DNA of 64,000 nt from Peromyscus leucopus (GCF_004664715.2 NC_051084.1:56477334-56541333); one strand, 5' to 3'; positions 11,777 to 23,771 are shown, numbered from the stretch's first letter. The notes: generated by a model not told the origin, from the sequence alone. Program-made: numbers and translations.

Positions 11777-11932
11777 GCTGTCATTCTCAACCATCCTAAT
11801 GTTGTGATGATCCCCAACCATAAAATTATTTCTGTTGATACTGCTTAGCTAATTTTGCTACTGTTATGAATTGTAATGTAAATGTCCTTGTTTTTCCAAT
11901 GGTCTTTAGGGGTTGAAAATCACTAATGTAAT
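11777..11932 (-). mobile_element. URR1-type hAT (Charlie-like) DNA transposon remnant
   Basis: Reads 'tcattctcaaccatcctaatgttgtgatgatccccaaccataaaattatttctgttgatac' through 'gctactgttatgaattgtaatgtaaat' to 'ggggttgaaaatcact'. This is the reverse complement of the non-autonomous rodent hAT element URR1. The terminal repeats are degraded. A second copy in the opposite orientation is at 46978-47184. Confidence 0.82.
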
Positions 11933-11967
11933 TAATGCTACAGAAACATTATTTATTTGTCAAATTA

Positions 11968-11982
11968 AAAAAATAATTTCTT
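11968..11982. repeat. B1 target-site duplication (left)
   Basis: aaaaaataatttctt, identical to 12152-12166. Confidence 0.85.
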
Positions 11983-12151
11983 GCCGGGGGGTGGTGGCAC
12001 ATGCCTTTAATCCCAGCACTCGGGAGGCAGAGCCAGGCAGATCTCTGTGAGTTCAAGGCCAGCCTGGGCTACCAAGTGAGCTCCAGGAAAGGCGCAAAGC
12101 TACACAGAGAAACCCTGTCTCGGAAAAAAATAATAAAAATAAAATAAAATT
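11983..12151 (+). mobile_element. full-length B1 SINE (cricetid type)
   Basis: Starts 'gccggggggtggtggcac' and contains 'tttaatcccagcactcgggaggcagag' (the RNA polymerase III A-box region lies in the 5' part). It carries the cricetid-type 3' half 'ccaggaaaggcgcaaagctac' and an A-rich, ATAA-patterned tail. Exact 15-bp target-site duplications flank it, so it is young. Confidence 0.95.
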
Positions 12152-12166
12152 AAAAAATAATTTCTT

Positions 12167-13180
12167 TTCATGAATGAAATTGGAGTGCATAACTGCCATT
12201 TTTCTCTGTGGGACAAATTAAAGTTTAGTGTTTTTTTTTCAAGTAGAGATTATAAAATATATCTTTTTCATTTAAGTGGACTCACATACCTGAGGAAAAA
12301 AATTATCTGAAGTAAAACCTTCATTAACCTTCAATGGACTAACTTAAATTAAGTACCAAAGAATAGACTAACTTCATCCTGCTCCAGTGTTTGTGAAGTG
12401 CTTCTGTAGACCTGAATAGCACCTATTAGGTGATTATGAGGCTTTTTAGTTCTTTCCAAAGACTTATAGCAGAAAAAAATAACACAGCATACTTTAGTTT
12501 TCTGAACATTTTGACATTATATGTCCAAAAACAGGTATGTGGAAAATACACTACAAGATGTGCTATGAGGAATTTGCATGGTTATTAATCAGTGCTGTTG
12601 ATTTTAAGACTAGAAACTGGTGTGGGTTATTAGGATGAGAAAAGAAATGAATGAAGGCTATGATAAGGAAGGCAGATCGCACAGAAATTACAAGTTCTCT
12701 TTCATCAGGACCTTAATGTGAATGTGGCTGTCGAATCACAATGTTCTAAGTATAAGAAAATGTAATATCGTAATTCTAGCCTACCCCAGATACTTCTGTC
12801 ACAGCTGCCAAGGTTAACACTCTGGATGGCATAATGATTTACTAGCCCACGTTTTGGAACCCAAAGCTCAGAGAGAGACAGTACATGCTGTTTGTTCATC
12901 TACACTGGAAGCTGAACCCTTCCTTTTACCAGATTCCCTGGAGTCTCCACAGCCTAGTCCAGGAAGAGGTCCTGATGCTGTACTTCCCCTAGAAGAAATA
13001 AGGCAATTGGATACAGTTTAAACAATTACAAAGTGTATACAAATTTAAAAAGAAAAAAAAAAAGATGTGTTCACTGAACATTTTGAGAGAAATTAAGATA
13101 AGTATTTACCAGTACCTCCTAACAAGACTCCTTTAAAACACATTTCTTACAAAAGCTATGAGTTTTAAATGTTTTTAAAG
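12167..13180. other. no gene or recognised repeat
   Basis: Apparently unique sequence. The 64-codon minus frame at 12705-12899 has no recognisable motif. Confidence 0.4.
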
Positions 13181-13184
13181 ATAG

Positions 13185-13292
13185 TTCTTGACATGTTGGC
13201 AATGCTACTCTTGAATTTCTGGTCTCATATTCCCTCCTTTCTACACCCTTCAAGTAGCTGGTACAACAGGCGTGTACCACCAACGCAAACAA
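13185..13292 (-). mobile_element. 7SL-derived (B1/Alu-monomer-like) SINE fragment
   Basis: 'aagtagctggtacaacaggcgtgtaccaccaacgc' is the reverse complement of an Alu/B1-type left end. It is preceded by a 'gaatttctggtctcatattccctcc' block. An old, diverged copy. Confidence 0.6.
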
Positions 13293-13394
13293 TATAAAGT
13301 TTTTGTAGCATCTGTGTACCTATGTCTCTGGGTATTTTACACACCACTGGCTCTGAGTCTCATAGAACCTGCCCAGTGGCATTTGTTGGATAAA

Positions 13395-13564
13395 TAATTA
13401 AAGTCCCTGGAGAGATAGTTCTATGGTTAAAAACGTTTGGTACTCTTTCAAAGGGTGCCAGTTTAGTTCCTAGCACTCATATCCAAAGGCCCACAGTTCT
13501 TGAAACTACAGGTCCATGATATGTGATACTCATTTCTAGCCTTTTATACCTGCATACATGTGGT

Positions 13565-13566
<2 letters not shown>
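13395..13566 (+). mobile_element. diverged B3-like SINE
   Basis: 'cctggagagatagttctatggttaaaaacg', 'gggtgccagtttagttcctagcactcat' and 'cacagttcttgaaactacagg' follow the B3/B2 order. A CA array starts directly at its 3' end. Confidence 0.65.

Positions 13567-13609
<43 letters not shown>
13567..13609. repeat. (AC)n microsatellite
   Basis: About 21 AC units grown from the 3' end of a B3-like SINE, a common origin for such arrays in rodents. Confidence 0.96.
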
Positions 13610-13614
<5 letters not shown>

Positions 13615-14264
13615 AAATAAATCAAAATGTTTAACTTAATTTTTGAAAATTACTATTATGCTTTGGTGCCTATTGGTGTGTTTTCTTTCAAGAGTGATGT
13701 AACAGGTAACATGGAACACTACCCAACAAATTATTTTTCAATAGATTGTTAAATTACTTGGTATTATCTGAAACAAAGTATTCATATTACTGGAATTGTA
13801 CTGGGAGCCTGACTTAGCATTTATATTACCTTTACAAGGATACTATTCTTAACAAAGACATACTCAGTTAAAAATTTTATAGATTTTCATATCCTTCAAT
13901 ACTGTTGTTGAGCACAATCATAGGCCTGCAAGGAGAATTGAGAAACTGAGGCTAGTCAAGGAACCATTGGCAAAATACGCCTGTTCCTCCTACAATTTTG
14001 CACCTTAAAATGCAGTTTTTTTTTCTAAATATTAAAGATAATAAATGAGTTTTCATGAATTGTTTATACTTGAAGAACATGTTCAATACTTCAGAAAAAG
14101 GGCACGAGAATTTGAGATTCTCAAATATTCTTATTTTTAAACTACTAACACATGTAAGGGATTACTTGCAATAGTTTTCTTACAAGCCATAACATAGAAA
14201 ACATGGAATGTTATTTTTGTATAGAGATGATAAGCAATCATAATATCACAAACAGTTACCTGCC

Positions 14265-14382
14265 AGGCATTTTGGCTCACATCTGTAAGATCGGCACATG
14301 GGAGGCTGAAACAAAAGGATCTTATCCTTTTGAAAAGTCAGTCTGCTGTAAGAGAGCCATATCAAAATAAAAAAAAAATGAA
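14265..14382 (+). mobile_element. old B1-like (proto-B1) SINE
   Basis: 'tgccaggcattttggctcacatctgtaagatcggcacatgggaggctgaaac', then a diverged centre and an A-rich end. It is closer to the shared 7SL ancestor than to the young B1s. Confidence 0.65.
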
Positions 14383-14963
14383 CTTAGTTATTTGTGTGTC
14401 ATTCACACAATAAAGTCAAAATTTTGTTTTAATTGTTTAGTATATAGTATTATTCATCCATGGCTATTCATATAAGGAAACAGACAATACAGAAGGTTTA
14501 AAGATTTAAATTCAAAATACATATACAGGATATATAAAAAAAACAACATTTTAAAATAGAAGACCTTTGCTTGAATTTTCTTTTTCTTTCCCCCTCATTT
14601 TCACAGTCTGTTCTATTCTAATTATATATAGTATATACCAAAACTTACATACATAGAGAAAGTATGAATTTTTATAGAGAATATAAATTTCTTCTGAGAA
14701 ATTATCCAGGTTCATTAAAGACAGGGATAAATCATCTGAATATATAAGTCAATTTGTTGAAAATTAACTAACTTTAAATTCTTTTCCATTTCCACATTGT
14801 ATTTAAATACACTTAACTTTATTTATTTAATCATGTTAACATAAATTTATATGCACCATTTAATATAGAATGCATATATGTGTATGCAATAATGCATTTT
14901 AAAACACAACACAGCCAATGGAAATGCATATGGGCACATAATACACTTCTTCATCAAATAAGA

Positions 14964-14977
14964 ACTATAATGTTCTA
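14964..14977. repeat. B1 target-site duplication (left)
   Basis: actataatgttcta, identical to 15155-15168. Confidence 0.85.
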
Positions 14978-15116
14978 GCCGGGCAGTGGTGGTGCACGCC
15001 TTTAATCCCAGCACTTGGGAGGCAGAGACAGGTGGATCTCTGTGAGTTCAAGGACAGCCTGTTCTACAGAGTGAGTTCCAGGAAAGGCACAAAGCTACAC
15101 CAGAGAAACTCTGTCT

Positions 15117-15149
<33 letters not shown>
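14978..15149 (+). mobile_element. full-length B1 SINE with long poly(A)
   Basis: Starts 'gccgggcagtggtggtgc' and has the cricetid-type 3' half 'ccaggaaaggcacaaagctac'. Its tail is about 30 uninterrupted A residues. The exact 14-bp target-site duplication and long homogeneous tail suggest a recent insertion, perhaps the youngest B1 here. Confidence 0.95.
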
Positions 15150-15151
<2 letters not shown>

Positions 15152-15679
15152 AACACTATAATGTTCTATAATCTAATGGGAAATGGGCTTCATCTTGGTT
15201 CCTGAAGTCACAAATAAAACTAAATAGGTTCATGATTCTAGTTTCTTTAACTCCCTACAATTTAATAACAGACTATCTGATGTAAGATTTGGGGAAAATA
15301 TTTTTCCAAAAGGTCAACTGACATCATGAAATGAATTAATTGCCTGATTAAAAACTTAAGCATCATGCTCATAGAAATCCATAAGCAAGAAAATGTCCTG
15401 AAGGAAGATGCATATTAGAAAGACCTAACACTGGGCACAATACCCAAAATGGTCTTGCAGTGTTTTCTACTATAGCCTGGGCCAAACCAATGAGGTTTTG
15501 ATACATTTCATCTAACTGCCAACAAATAAGAAACAATTGTAAAGTAGAATTAAAAGCCTACTAGGTATAGGTGCATCAGAATTAACTGGTTTTTTTCCAA
15601 GTCTAATTATCTGGGAGTGATGGAGACACGTGGGTGGTAATGTTAAAGGGTGAGAACATGCAGAAGGAAAGCCAGAAGG

Positions 15680-15801
15680 AGTCAATATAGTAAAGCTATA
15701 TAGTAAATATATATATAGTAAATATAGTCTATATAGTAAATATAGTCAATATAGTAAAGTCTATATAGTAAAGTCTATATAGTAAAGTCTATATAGTAAA
15801 G
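15680..15801. repeat. 15-bp AT-rich tandem repeat
   Basis: Repeated units of the form agtctatatagtaaa with agtcaatatagtaaa and agtaaatatat variants, about 7-8 units. The three copies at the right end are identical. A minisatellite with no known role. Confidence 0.92.
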
Positions 15802-15964
15802 CTCAACAAACCAAGTGAAGAGCATTTCAGGAAGTAGACATTAATACTAAGACAGAAGAAACCAACATGGAAGACAGGAAACATAATATGAGAGAGATAA
15901 ACAAGTCAGTAAAAAGAAGTTTTGAAACAAAGCATTTAGAAAATCAAATTCACATGATTTCAAT

Positions 15965-16085
15965 TGCCCCATTAGCTTGGAAAACTCACCCAGGATCTCC
16001 AAACCTCATTTACTTGATCTGGAAGGGTGAGTAACTTCTACCAGGCAGGATTGTTATGAGGACTAGATGCAGTGAAGCTCCCTAG
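15965..16085 (+). mobile_element. MIR-like SINE fragment
   Basis: 'aaacctcatttacttgatctggaagggtgag' then 'ggcaggattgttatgaggactagatgcagtgaagc' follow the MIR 3' half pattern (CTCAGTTTCCTCATCTGTAAAATGGG...GGGTTGTTGTGAGGATTAAATGAG). Confidence 0.55.
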
Positions 16086-18014
16086 ATCCCTCAGAACCAC
16101 AAGTACAGTGGAGATAATGAAGATATTATTTACATAAAGAAAAAATTTGTATTAAAAAGAACTATAAGCAATAATGATGTGTGAAGGTGCAAAGAAACAG
16201 TCAATAGATAAATTCTGGTTGACTGGTGACTTAGTGAAGAACGTGGCTTGACAAACTCAGAAGAGAAGGTGAGCAATGGACAGAGAAGAATGGGCTCTCT
16301 GGAACAGCAAATTCATGAGTACCGTTGTTAGAAGTGCACACATTTATTTTTTTCTGTTTGTGATTTCTGGAGCCACAGTGAAGCCCATTTCACATCAGGT
16401 TAAAGCACAGCATTTATCCTATTTAATGAAAAAGTATATTATATGTGTGCATGTGTGTTTCCAGATTGTTGCAATGCATGATGTTAATTTAGAAAATACT
16501 CAATGAAAATCAAAATATGTCAAACCAAAACCTATAGAACACAGTAGAAGCAATCATAAGAGAAGAGTTTATAGTAATATATGCCTACATCACAAAATTT
16601 GAGAGATTTCAAATTAATAACTTAATGATACACCTGAATGCCTAAGCAAAACAAAAAACAATCAACACCACTAAAAAGTAGGTAGGAAGAGATGTCAGAG
16701 CTGAAATTAATAGAAATAGAAATAAAGAAAACAATACAAAGAATAACTAAAATAATTTGTACTTATATAAGAATGACAATATGAAAAACATTTGACATAA
16801 TTAACCAAAAATGAGAATATCCAAAATAATTAAATTAGAGATGAAAGAAGACATGTTAAACAGCAACTGAGAGAATTTAAAGAATCATAAAACCATACTT
16901 TAAAAATCTATATTCCACCAAACTGAAAAATCTAAAACAAATAGAATAATTTCTACATATTATAACATACCAAAATTAAATCAAGATTAAGTAAGTTATT
17001 TGAATAGATCCACAAAATCCAATGATATAGAAGAAATAATTACAAATCTCCCAACTTATAAAAGTCCACGGCCAAATGGGCTCAGACCTTTCAGAACGAC
17101 TAACACCAACACTCCCCAAAAGAAGAATGAGGAACAGTGATAAATTCCTTTTATGAATTCAGTATTACAGTAATACCAAATTCAGACAAAAACTCAGCAA
17201 AAAAGAGAAAATTATAAGCTTATATGTTTAATTCAAACAGCCACAAAAGATCTCAGTAAAATACTTCCAAGCTGAAATCAAGAACTCGTCAAAAATGCTT
17301 CACAGCAAATATAGTTATGATTCATTATGCATAAATCAATAAACATAATCTACCACATAAATAGACTAAAAGACAAAAAATACACAATCATCTCATTAGA
17401 CAAAAATAGAGCCTTTGAAAAAATTCAATATCCATTCATAACAAAAGTTCTGTACATAATGAGGATATGGGTGGTTCGAAATTAAAGAGATTATACAGTA
17501 AGTATGGAGGAAGCTGACTGCCAACATCACCTAAGTGATTTTTCTAAAGCATTCCCACTAAAATCTTGAACAGACAAGAATGTCCACTTTCCCAACTTTT
17601 GTTCAACATGGCATTGAATTCTTAGACAAAACCAAGTGAAAGAGATAAAAACGATACAAATAAGAAAGGAAGAAGTTAAAAATACCTTTATTTGAAGATG
17701 ATATGATTCTACACACAAAGAACCCTAAATAATCCAAAGGAAAACTACAGCTAATAAATATATTTGGCAATGTAGCAGGGTCCATAACTAATGTACAGTA
17801 AGCAGTACTTCCTATATGTAAATGATGAACACAATGAGGAAAAAATTAGTAAACAATACCACTTAAAAATAACTTCAAATATATGCCTGGTCATAAATAT
17901 AACAAATAAATGCAAATATTTATACAATTAAAATTTTAAGACACTGAACAAAATTGAAAGAGATACCAAAAGACAAATTTTCACAGCAATACTATGAATA
18001 TGGCCATTCTACTA

Positions 18015-18027
18015 AAAGCAATCTACA
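18015..18027. repeat. B1 target-site duplication (left)
   Basis: aaagcaatctaca, identical to 18192-18204. The duplicated target is L1 ORF2 sequence. Confidence 0.88.
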
Positions 18028-18191
18028 GCCGGGCAGTGGTGGCGCACGCCTTTAATCCCAGGATTTGGGAGGCAGAGGCAGGCAGATCTCTGTGAGTTCG
18101 AGGCCAGCCTGGACTACCAAGTGAGTTCCAGGAAAGGCGCAAAGCTACACAGAGAAACCCTGTCTCAAAAAACCAAAAGAAAAAAAAAAAG
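18028..18191 (+). mobile_element. full-length B1 SINE inside L1
   Basis: Starts 'gccgggcagtggtggcgc', has 'ccaggaaaggcgcaaagctac' and an A-rich tail. The exact 13-bp duplication shows it inserted into the already resident L1 ORF2. The L1 sequence resumes in register at 18205. Confidence 0.96.
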
Positions 18192-18599
18192 AAAGCAATC
18201 TACAAATTTGATAGAATCCCCATCAAATTTCCCTCACAATTCTTCATAGAAATTGAAAAACTCTTAAATTTCATAGAAAAAAAGACAAAGTATACTCAAA
18301 ACAATTCTAAACAACAACCAAAAAGAACTGCTTGAGTTATCACTACCCCAGATTTAAAGTTATACTACAGAACTACAGTAACAAAAACAGCATGGCCATT
18401 AACACAATAATAGACTCATTGATCAATGAAATAGGATTAAAGTTCCACACAGAAATCCACACTCCTACAAGCCACCCAAGTTTTCACAAGGAAGCCAAAA
18501 ATACACATTGTGGACAGCATCTTCAACAAACCCTGCTGAGCAGTTTGGTAGCTAGGTAGTATTTAAGAATGAAACTCGATTTTGTTGATTCTTTTAACA

Positions 18600-19022
18600 G
18601 CGGGATAATATTCAATTGTGTAAATACACCACAGAAAATACTCAGGTACATTGATGGAGCTAGAAAACATCATCCTAAATAAGGTAACCCAGACTCCAAA
18701 TGACAAATAGTGTATGTACTTATATATTTGTGGATATTAGCTGTTAAGTGTTTGATAAATAGATGATAATCCATATACCCATGGTTAGGTACAGAGTACA
18801 GGACTTTGGGGCAGACTGGAACTTCCTAGGAAATAGAAATAGAATAGATAACTATGGATAGGCAGAACTGGGTGGGAGCTGGAATGGGATGATAAAATGG
18901 GAAAGGAGGGGTGAAAAGAGTTGTAAGGGTTGGGTTATGGGGTAGGACAACTAAAATTAAAGGACATTTAAGGGGTCATATAGAAACCTAATACCATAGA
19001 AGCTTTCTAATGCACACACACA

Positions 19023-19067
<45 letters not shown>

Positions 19068-19460
19068 AGGCAATCTAATGAGGTCACCAAATAACAGAGA
19101 TGACAGGGCCCTAAATGAACATTTCTCATGACAAACGAAGCTTATAGTACTGGGAATGAGTTACATCTAATTGAGTTGTTGGACAAAGGGACGCTATAGA
19201 AACCCCCAAATAATCCAGGCTGTTGCCAAAGCCATTGGTTGCTCTGTACAGGCTGATAGAAGGCTCTATTGCTGAAGACAACATTTACACAACTCATTAA
19301 ACACAGAGATGTCAAATTGGGCAGCATAAAATGATCTTGGTGGGTTGAACAAACAAAAGTACTAGATGGGTATGAGCATGGGGGAGATCTGGGGGACTTA
19401 TGGCAGGAGAAAGAATCTGATCAAAATATGCCATATGAAAAAGTAATTTTAAATGTAATT
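18600..19460 (+). mobile_element. same L1: ORF2 end and 3' UTR
   Basis: 'gagctagaaaacatcatcctaaataaggtaacccagactcc' is the ORF2/3' UTR boundary region. Then come a G-rich stretch, an embedded CA array (19013-19066), and an Lx-like 3' UTR. The latter has 'gggaatgagttacatctaattgagttgttgg', 'ccaggctgttgccaaagccattggttgctct' and 'gcataaaatgatcttggtgggttgaac'. About 1 kb of ORF2 C-terminal sequence is missing near 18560-18600, indicating an internal deletion. Confidence 0.85.
19013..19066. repeat. (CA)n microsatellite within L1 3' UTR
   Basis: About 27 CA units with one 'aaac' interruption, at the place where related L1 3' UTRs carry short CA runs. Confidence 0.95.
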
Positions 19461-19474
19461 TTTTTTAAGTTGGT

Positions 19475-19590
19475 GGTGGTTAGGGAAGTAGGGGTTCATC
19501 TGGGAAGAGTTCAATGAGTGAATGTAAATCAAAGGATATTGTACCAAACTCGTCAAGAACTAATAATTTAATAGGTTAAAATTATAACTG
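19475..19590 (+). mobile_element. second L1 3'-end fragment
   Basis: 'ttggtggtggttagggaagtaggggttcatctgggaagag', then 'ggatattgtaccaaactcgtcaagaactaataa' resembles the terminal 3' UTR of old rodent L1 ('ATTGTATGAAATTCTCAAAGAACTAATAA'). It directly follows the previous L1 end. Confidence 0.55.
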
Positions 19591-19594
19591 GCTC

Positions 19595-22420
19595 CACCGT
19601 ATTTTAAAATGATTTATTATAAAGCCATGTACAAATGACATTAAATAATATATATTTTATGTGTATATACACATGCATCCATGCTGTTGTAATTTGCATA
19701 AGTATAAAATGTTTCCAGTAAAAATATGCAAATCACTAAGTCAATTTATTTTCAGCAAATTAACTTTTTATTGGAGGACTTCCCCTCTGCCTAAGAAATA
19801 AGTTGTAGAAAAGGCACATATTGGATTCTATTGGCATATAGAAGTGCTGAAGGTACTTGCTCTTTTTTTTTGTGGATTTGTTTGTGGGGGAGTCACATTT
19901 TCTGGAAGCAATAAGAAGTTTATATTTTGAAGTATTCAGTAAATAAAAGGGTAGAGGTAAAGCCAATAAGCAGCTTGTCTCCACAGTCTCTGCTTCTATT
20001 CTTACCTCAAGGTTCCTGTTTGAGTCCCTTCCTTGACTTCCCTTCAAAACAGACTGTGAGCAGCAAGACAAAATTCACTCAGAATCACTCACTAAACACA
20101 AGCCTGCATTCGTCTTATTAGTATTATATTTATGACTCAAAATAGTTATCTGGTGCCTTAAAGTGCTAATACATAAGTGTATAAAACCTAAGACTAAGTT
20201 ATTCCCTAGAACAAAACTCTAAAAGAGCATAGTGCAACCATTTATTTTTTGCCATGAGATACTACAGAGAGACTCTCCAAAAACCCTGAGGGATCTAAAT
20301 TTTATTCAGGATCATGAGTTTTAAATTATTTAGCAGTTCTCATAAGGGAACATTATGGTATTGCTCTGATGGACAAGTCATTCACTTACTTACAGATCGC
20401 TGATAGCATTTTGTTCCTGAAAATGAGGCATGAGCTGTGTTGAGAAAATGATGACTTTTATTTTACCTCCTTAAACCTTAAAAACATGAGATAAGCAGAG
20501 AAAAAAATATAATTTTGGCCCCTGTGGTCAAATGCGATATGAACTCCTTCAATGGACCTTTAACAGGGAGCTAACCCTGCCCATGAAGACATGGTTTGTT
20601 CCCCTGGCTGCTTAGAGCCCCGAATTGTTTCATTAATATTAACCAAAGTTTGCAAACCTCCTCAGGCAAACAAGTGCTGGAATTCAGAGAAGACAAATGC
20701 ATAACAGCTGACATCATCTCCAAAACCATCCTTAGAAGTTAGAGGAATAACGGGGCTGGAGAAGGGAAGGGAAGGAAATACTTTCCTGCCACCGGAAAAA
20801 TGTTGCCTTATTTATAACTCGAAAGACTGACAAAGAATTGCTTCTGTAGCATATGCTTCTTGCCCAGAGGCTTATATTTTTTAAGGGTAAACATTGCAAA
20901 GCATTGCACTGGATATCAAAAAATTTTATTTTTATTTTTATTTTACTTAATTTGATCTATTTAAATATTCATGGTATTAAAACAAAAGCAGTCTTTGTCA
21001 GTTACTAACAGGATAATATTGGACTAAAAATAACTAAGAATGTCTCACCTTTATTTTGTTAATTATTTAATTTATTTAGTCTTTTAATACTAATAATGCT
21101 GTGGACTGTTTATAATTATTTGAAAGATCAAGAGATTGGATTTACTCTTACAATCAAAATCAATGGAAAATAAGAAATAAATCAAATTCAAACCCTAAAC
21201 ACATGTTATCCAGCATATAACACTTGAATATTTGTATTTTATTAAAGATGGTAAAACATTTTCATCAATTTTGTATAATATTACATGAAATAATGTGCAT
21301 TTTCTCAGCCTTAAATTTTATTCTCTACTGGAATTACATTCTTTGAAGTGGTAGGATAAAGAAGTCATTCTATTAAAAGGAACGTTTGCATATTTTGGCA
21401 AGGTTTCATGGAGTCTATTTTAAAGAACAGAATTATAAGTGGTTAGCATGTGCAGTTTAATGCTTCAGGTTTGTTTTATTCAGTTTGACAGAAGGTAAAA
21501 TGTTAGATTCACTTAACTCTATTTTAAAAATTAGCAAATGAAGGACATAGTCATTTTATTCCTTACAAATATATAAAACAAATAATTCTTGTGAAAATTA
21601 ATAATAAATGAAAACATTCAGGTTTTTTTTTTTTTTGTCATGTCACCTAAACACATGCATGTTCTCTCTATACAAAAGATTCTAAGGGTATAATGGCCTT
21701 CAGGAGTCTCTAAGATTGCAATCTCCTGAAGAAATAACTTACTAAACTAAGTAATTTCAAGTGCATCTGAACAAAAATAAATGGAATAAAAAGTAGAATA
21801 ATGTGAGTTACTTATAACTTCACATGGATGACAGCAACAGGCCAGGTTAAAAACAAATCCTAGTCGCACACATGTCATATCAGTAGCACAGAGACAGGCA
21901 GTGAGGCTGTTAACCCTGTGAGCATCACAGTGAAATAGCATAAATGTGGTGTATTGAAAAGCACAAACCATCACTGTGTGCATTCAATGAGATTATAATA
22001 AAGGTGATAACTAGGGCTGAGTTCTCATCTAGATGCCCAGATACTAGCTCAGGCTCTTGGCATAATTCATTTTCATACAACTGTACAAAATATTACAGCA
22101 TGCTTCTTTTTCAAACCCACTGGAGGCTTTGTGTGATGGTGCAATACTCAGTACATAAAAACTATCAAACAACTGAAAAAAGGTGAAGCCACAAACATTC
22201 TCAGAAGATATCAATTAGGAAGGAATCATTTATAGTGCTGGAACTCTGAAACAAAAATGAGAAGGGAGGAATGCTGGAGAAACTCCAAGGCTGCACCCCC
22301 TGAAAACATGCAAACTGTGTTTTCATAAATAAACATGAATAATATGGATTGTACCAACACACTCTAGCAATGGTAAAACGCTTGGATTGTGTTTTTTAAA
22401 AGGCTGTATTTTTCAAGAGC
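19595..22420. other. repeat-poor region, no gene recognised
   Basis: About 2.8 kb with almost no recognisable transposon. The frames at 19760-20121 (103 and 64 codons, opposite strands) and 21747-22186 have no recognisable motif, signal peptide or splice context. 20500-20880 is less AT-rich than its surroundings and is a candidate conserved non-coding segment (see findings). Confidence 0.45.
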
Positions 22421-22424
22421 AGAT

Positions 22425-22550
22425 CATTTGGTATTGGAAAGAGGGAACACAAATTTGAAAGGGGATTATGTGGGAGGGCCTGGAGAATGGGAAGGGAAGG
22501 GGAAATGATGTGATTATATTATACCCACAACGAAAAAAAAATGTTTTAAA
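22425..22550 (+). mobile_element. L1 3'-end fragment
   Basis: 'cacaaatttgaaaggggattatgtgggagggcctggagaatgggaaggg' then 'ggaaatgatgtgattatattat' and a short A run. This is the terminal 3' UTR of an Lx-like L1 whose related tails read 'AAATGATGTAATTATATTATAATCTC'. Confidence 0.75.
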
Positions 22551-22655
22551 AGACTATATATTAAAGATTGCAGCTGTATTTTCCCTTTTCAAAAAAAATT
22601 TGTAATTTATGTATGTATGTCTGTGTCTGTGTGTTTGCACCCATGCGTGTGTGCA

Positions 22656-22661
<6 letters not shown>

Positions 22662-22705
<44 letters not shown>
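22662..22705. repeat. (GT)n microsatellite
   Basis: About 22 pure GT units, with interrupted TG/TATG-rich flanks from about 22609. The three overlapping Cys-Val-rich frames here, including the window's longest (156 codons, 22617-23087), come from this array and the downstream polypyrimidine tract and are not genes. Confidence 0.95.
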
Positions 22706-22706
<1 letters not shown>

Positions 22707-22924
22707 ATTTACATCCATGTGTCTCCAAAGGACGAAGGAAAACTTTGGGTATCATGCCATTATTCCAATTCTAGTATCAGCCTGTTTCTGCACCCCAATT
22801 CTAGGGTTACCTGTGGTTTTGTAGGTGGGCACTTGAATAAAAAGTACCACAGCAAGATTTCCTACCCACAGAATTATCTTTCAAGCCTCAAGACATCAGG
22901 ATTTTCAATGGGAAATTTTCATAT

Positions 22925-23063
22925 CTCACTTCTCTCTCTTCTCTTCCCCTTCACTCCCATCCAATCCACTCTCCTTATCTCTTTTCCTCTTCTTCTCCTC
23001 ATTCCTTTCTTCCTCTTCCACCTTTCCCTTTTTTCTTTCTCCCCCATCTTTTCCCTTCCCTAT
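22925..23063. repeat. polypyrimidine (CT-rich) tract
   Basis: About 140 bases almost all C and T on the + strand (tctcttcccc, tcctcttcttctcctc). It could be the reverse complement of an L1 polypurine 3' UTR or an independent low-complexity tract. Confidence 0.75.
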
Positions 23064-23757
23064 AATCAGAGGAAATTTATTACATGACCAAAATACATCC
23101 TCAAGATGAGTTTTTAGAAAAATCTATATCTCTGAGATTTAGATAGTACATTTTACTGGTCACCATTAATGCAGCAGAAGAGTAACTGTGAGCTGAGGTG
23201 TAGAATTTCAAGATGGCTTGGGATTTTTATGGGATAGTGCTAAGAACCTCCTTCTATCCTTCAAGAGGCTTCCAGATGGTTTGCAACATCACATGCACAG
23301 TGTGGCCCTCTGAGTCCAGAGTCACGTCATATTTCTGAATCATGATGCTGAATAGATCTTGAATGAAAGCAACATTGAATTCCTACTTTATATACTTTTT
23401 TTGTAATTTGTCAATAATGAACTAAATTGTGAGTTTAGGAATTTCTTAAGTAACCTTTATTCATATTATTCATATACAACTTCATCATTCCATTTAACAA
23501 AATTTTGTCTTCCTTAAATCTTTTTGTAAGACATTATGACCTCATCTTATCATACAAACTCTAAAAAAAAATGAAATTTTACCTTTGTTAATTTTTCACA
23601 ATACTTCATTTTTTTCACTATTTCATTTAACTATGAACATGTGCATATACCTATATGACTTTATTTATATTTTATAATGATGAGCTTAATAAGAATAATG
23701 AAATGAAAGGGAGTCTAGAGATTCTATTATAATACCATAAAAGTATAGTACCATTAA
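23064..23757. other. no gene or recognised repeat
   Basis: AT-rich, apparently unique sequence with no long frame. Confidence 0.4.
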
Positions 23758-23771
23758 AATACTTAATTACA
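23758..23771. repeat. L1 target-site duplication (left)
   Basis: aatacttaattaca, identical to 23942-23955. Confidence 0.88.

Larger units (their letters stand above)
16555..18560 (+). mobile_element. decayed L1: ORF2 region
   Basis: About 2 kb collinear with L1 ORF2. The order is 'gtttatagtaatatatgcctacat', 'aaagaaaacaatacaaagaataact', 'ctccccaaaagaagaatgagg', and 'accacataaatagactaaaag'. A reverse-transcriptase-core relic at 17691-17711 reads F-E-D-D-M-I-L, where active L1s have F-A-D-D. 'ctacagaactacagtaacaaaaacagcatgg' follows. Many stops and indels, so it is inactive. A B1 interrupts it at 18028-18191. Confidence 0.88.

Noticed and set aside
15680..15801. CRISPR-like array
   Set aside because: Units are directly tandem at 15 bp with no unique spacers, and the sequence is a mammalian genome.
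22617..23087. Longest open frame (156 codons)
   Set aside because: Its first third is (Val-Cys)n from a GT array and its end is Ser/Leu/Phe-rich from a polypyrimidine tract. No domain or gene context.
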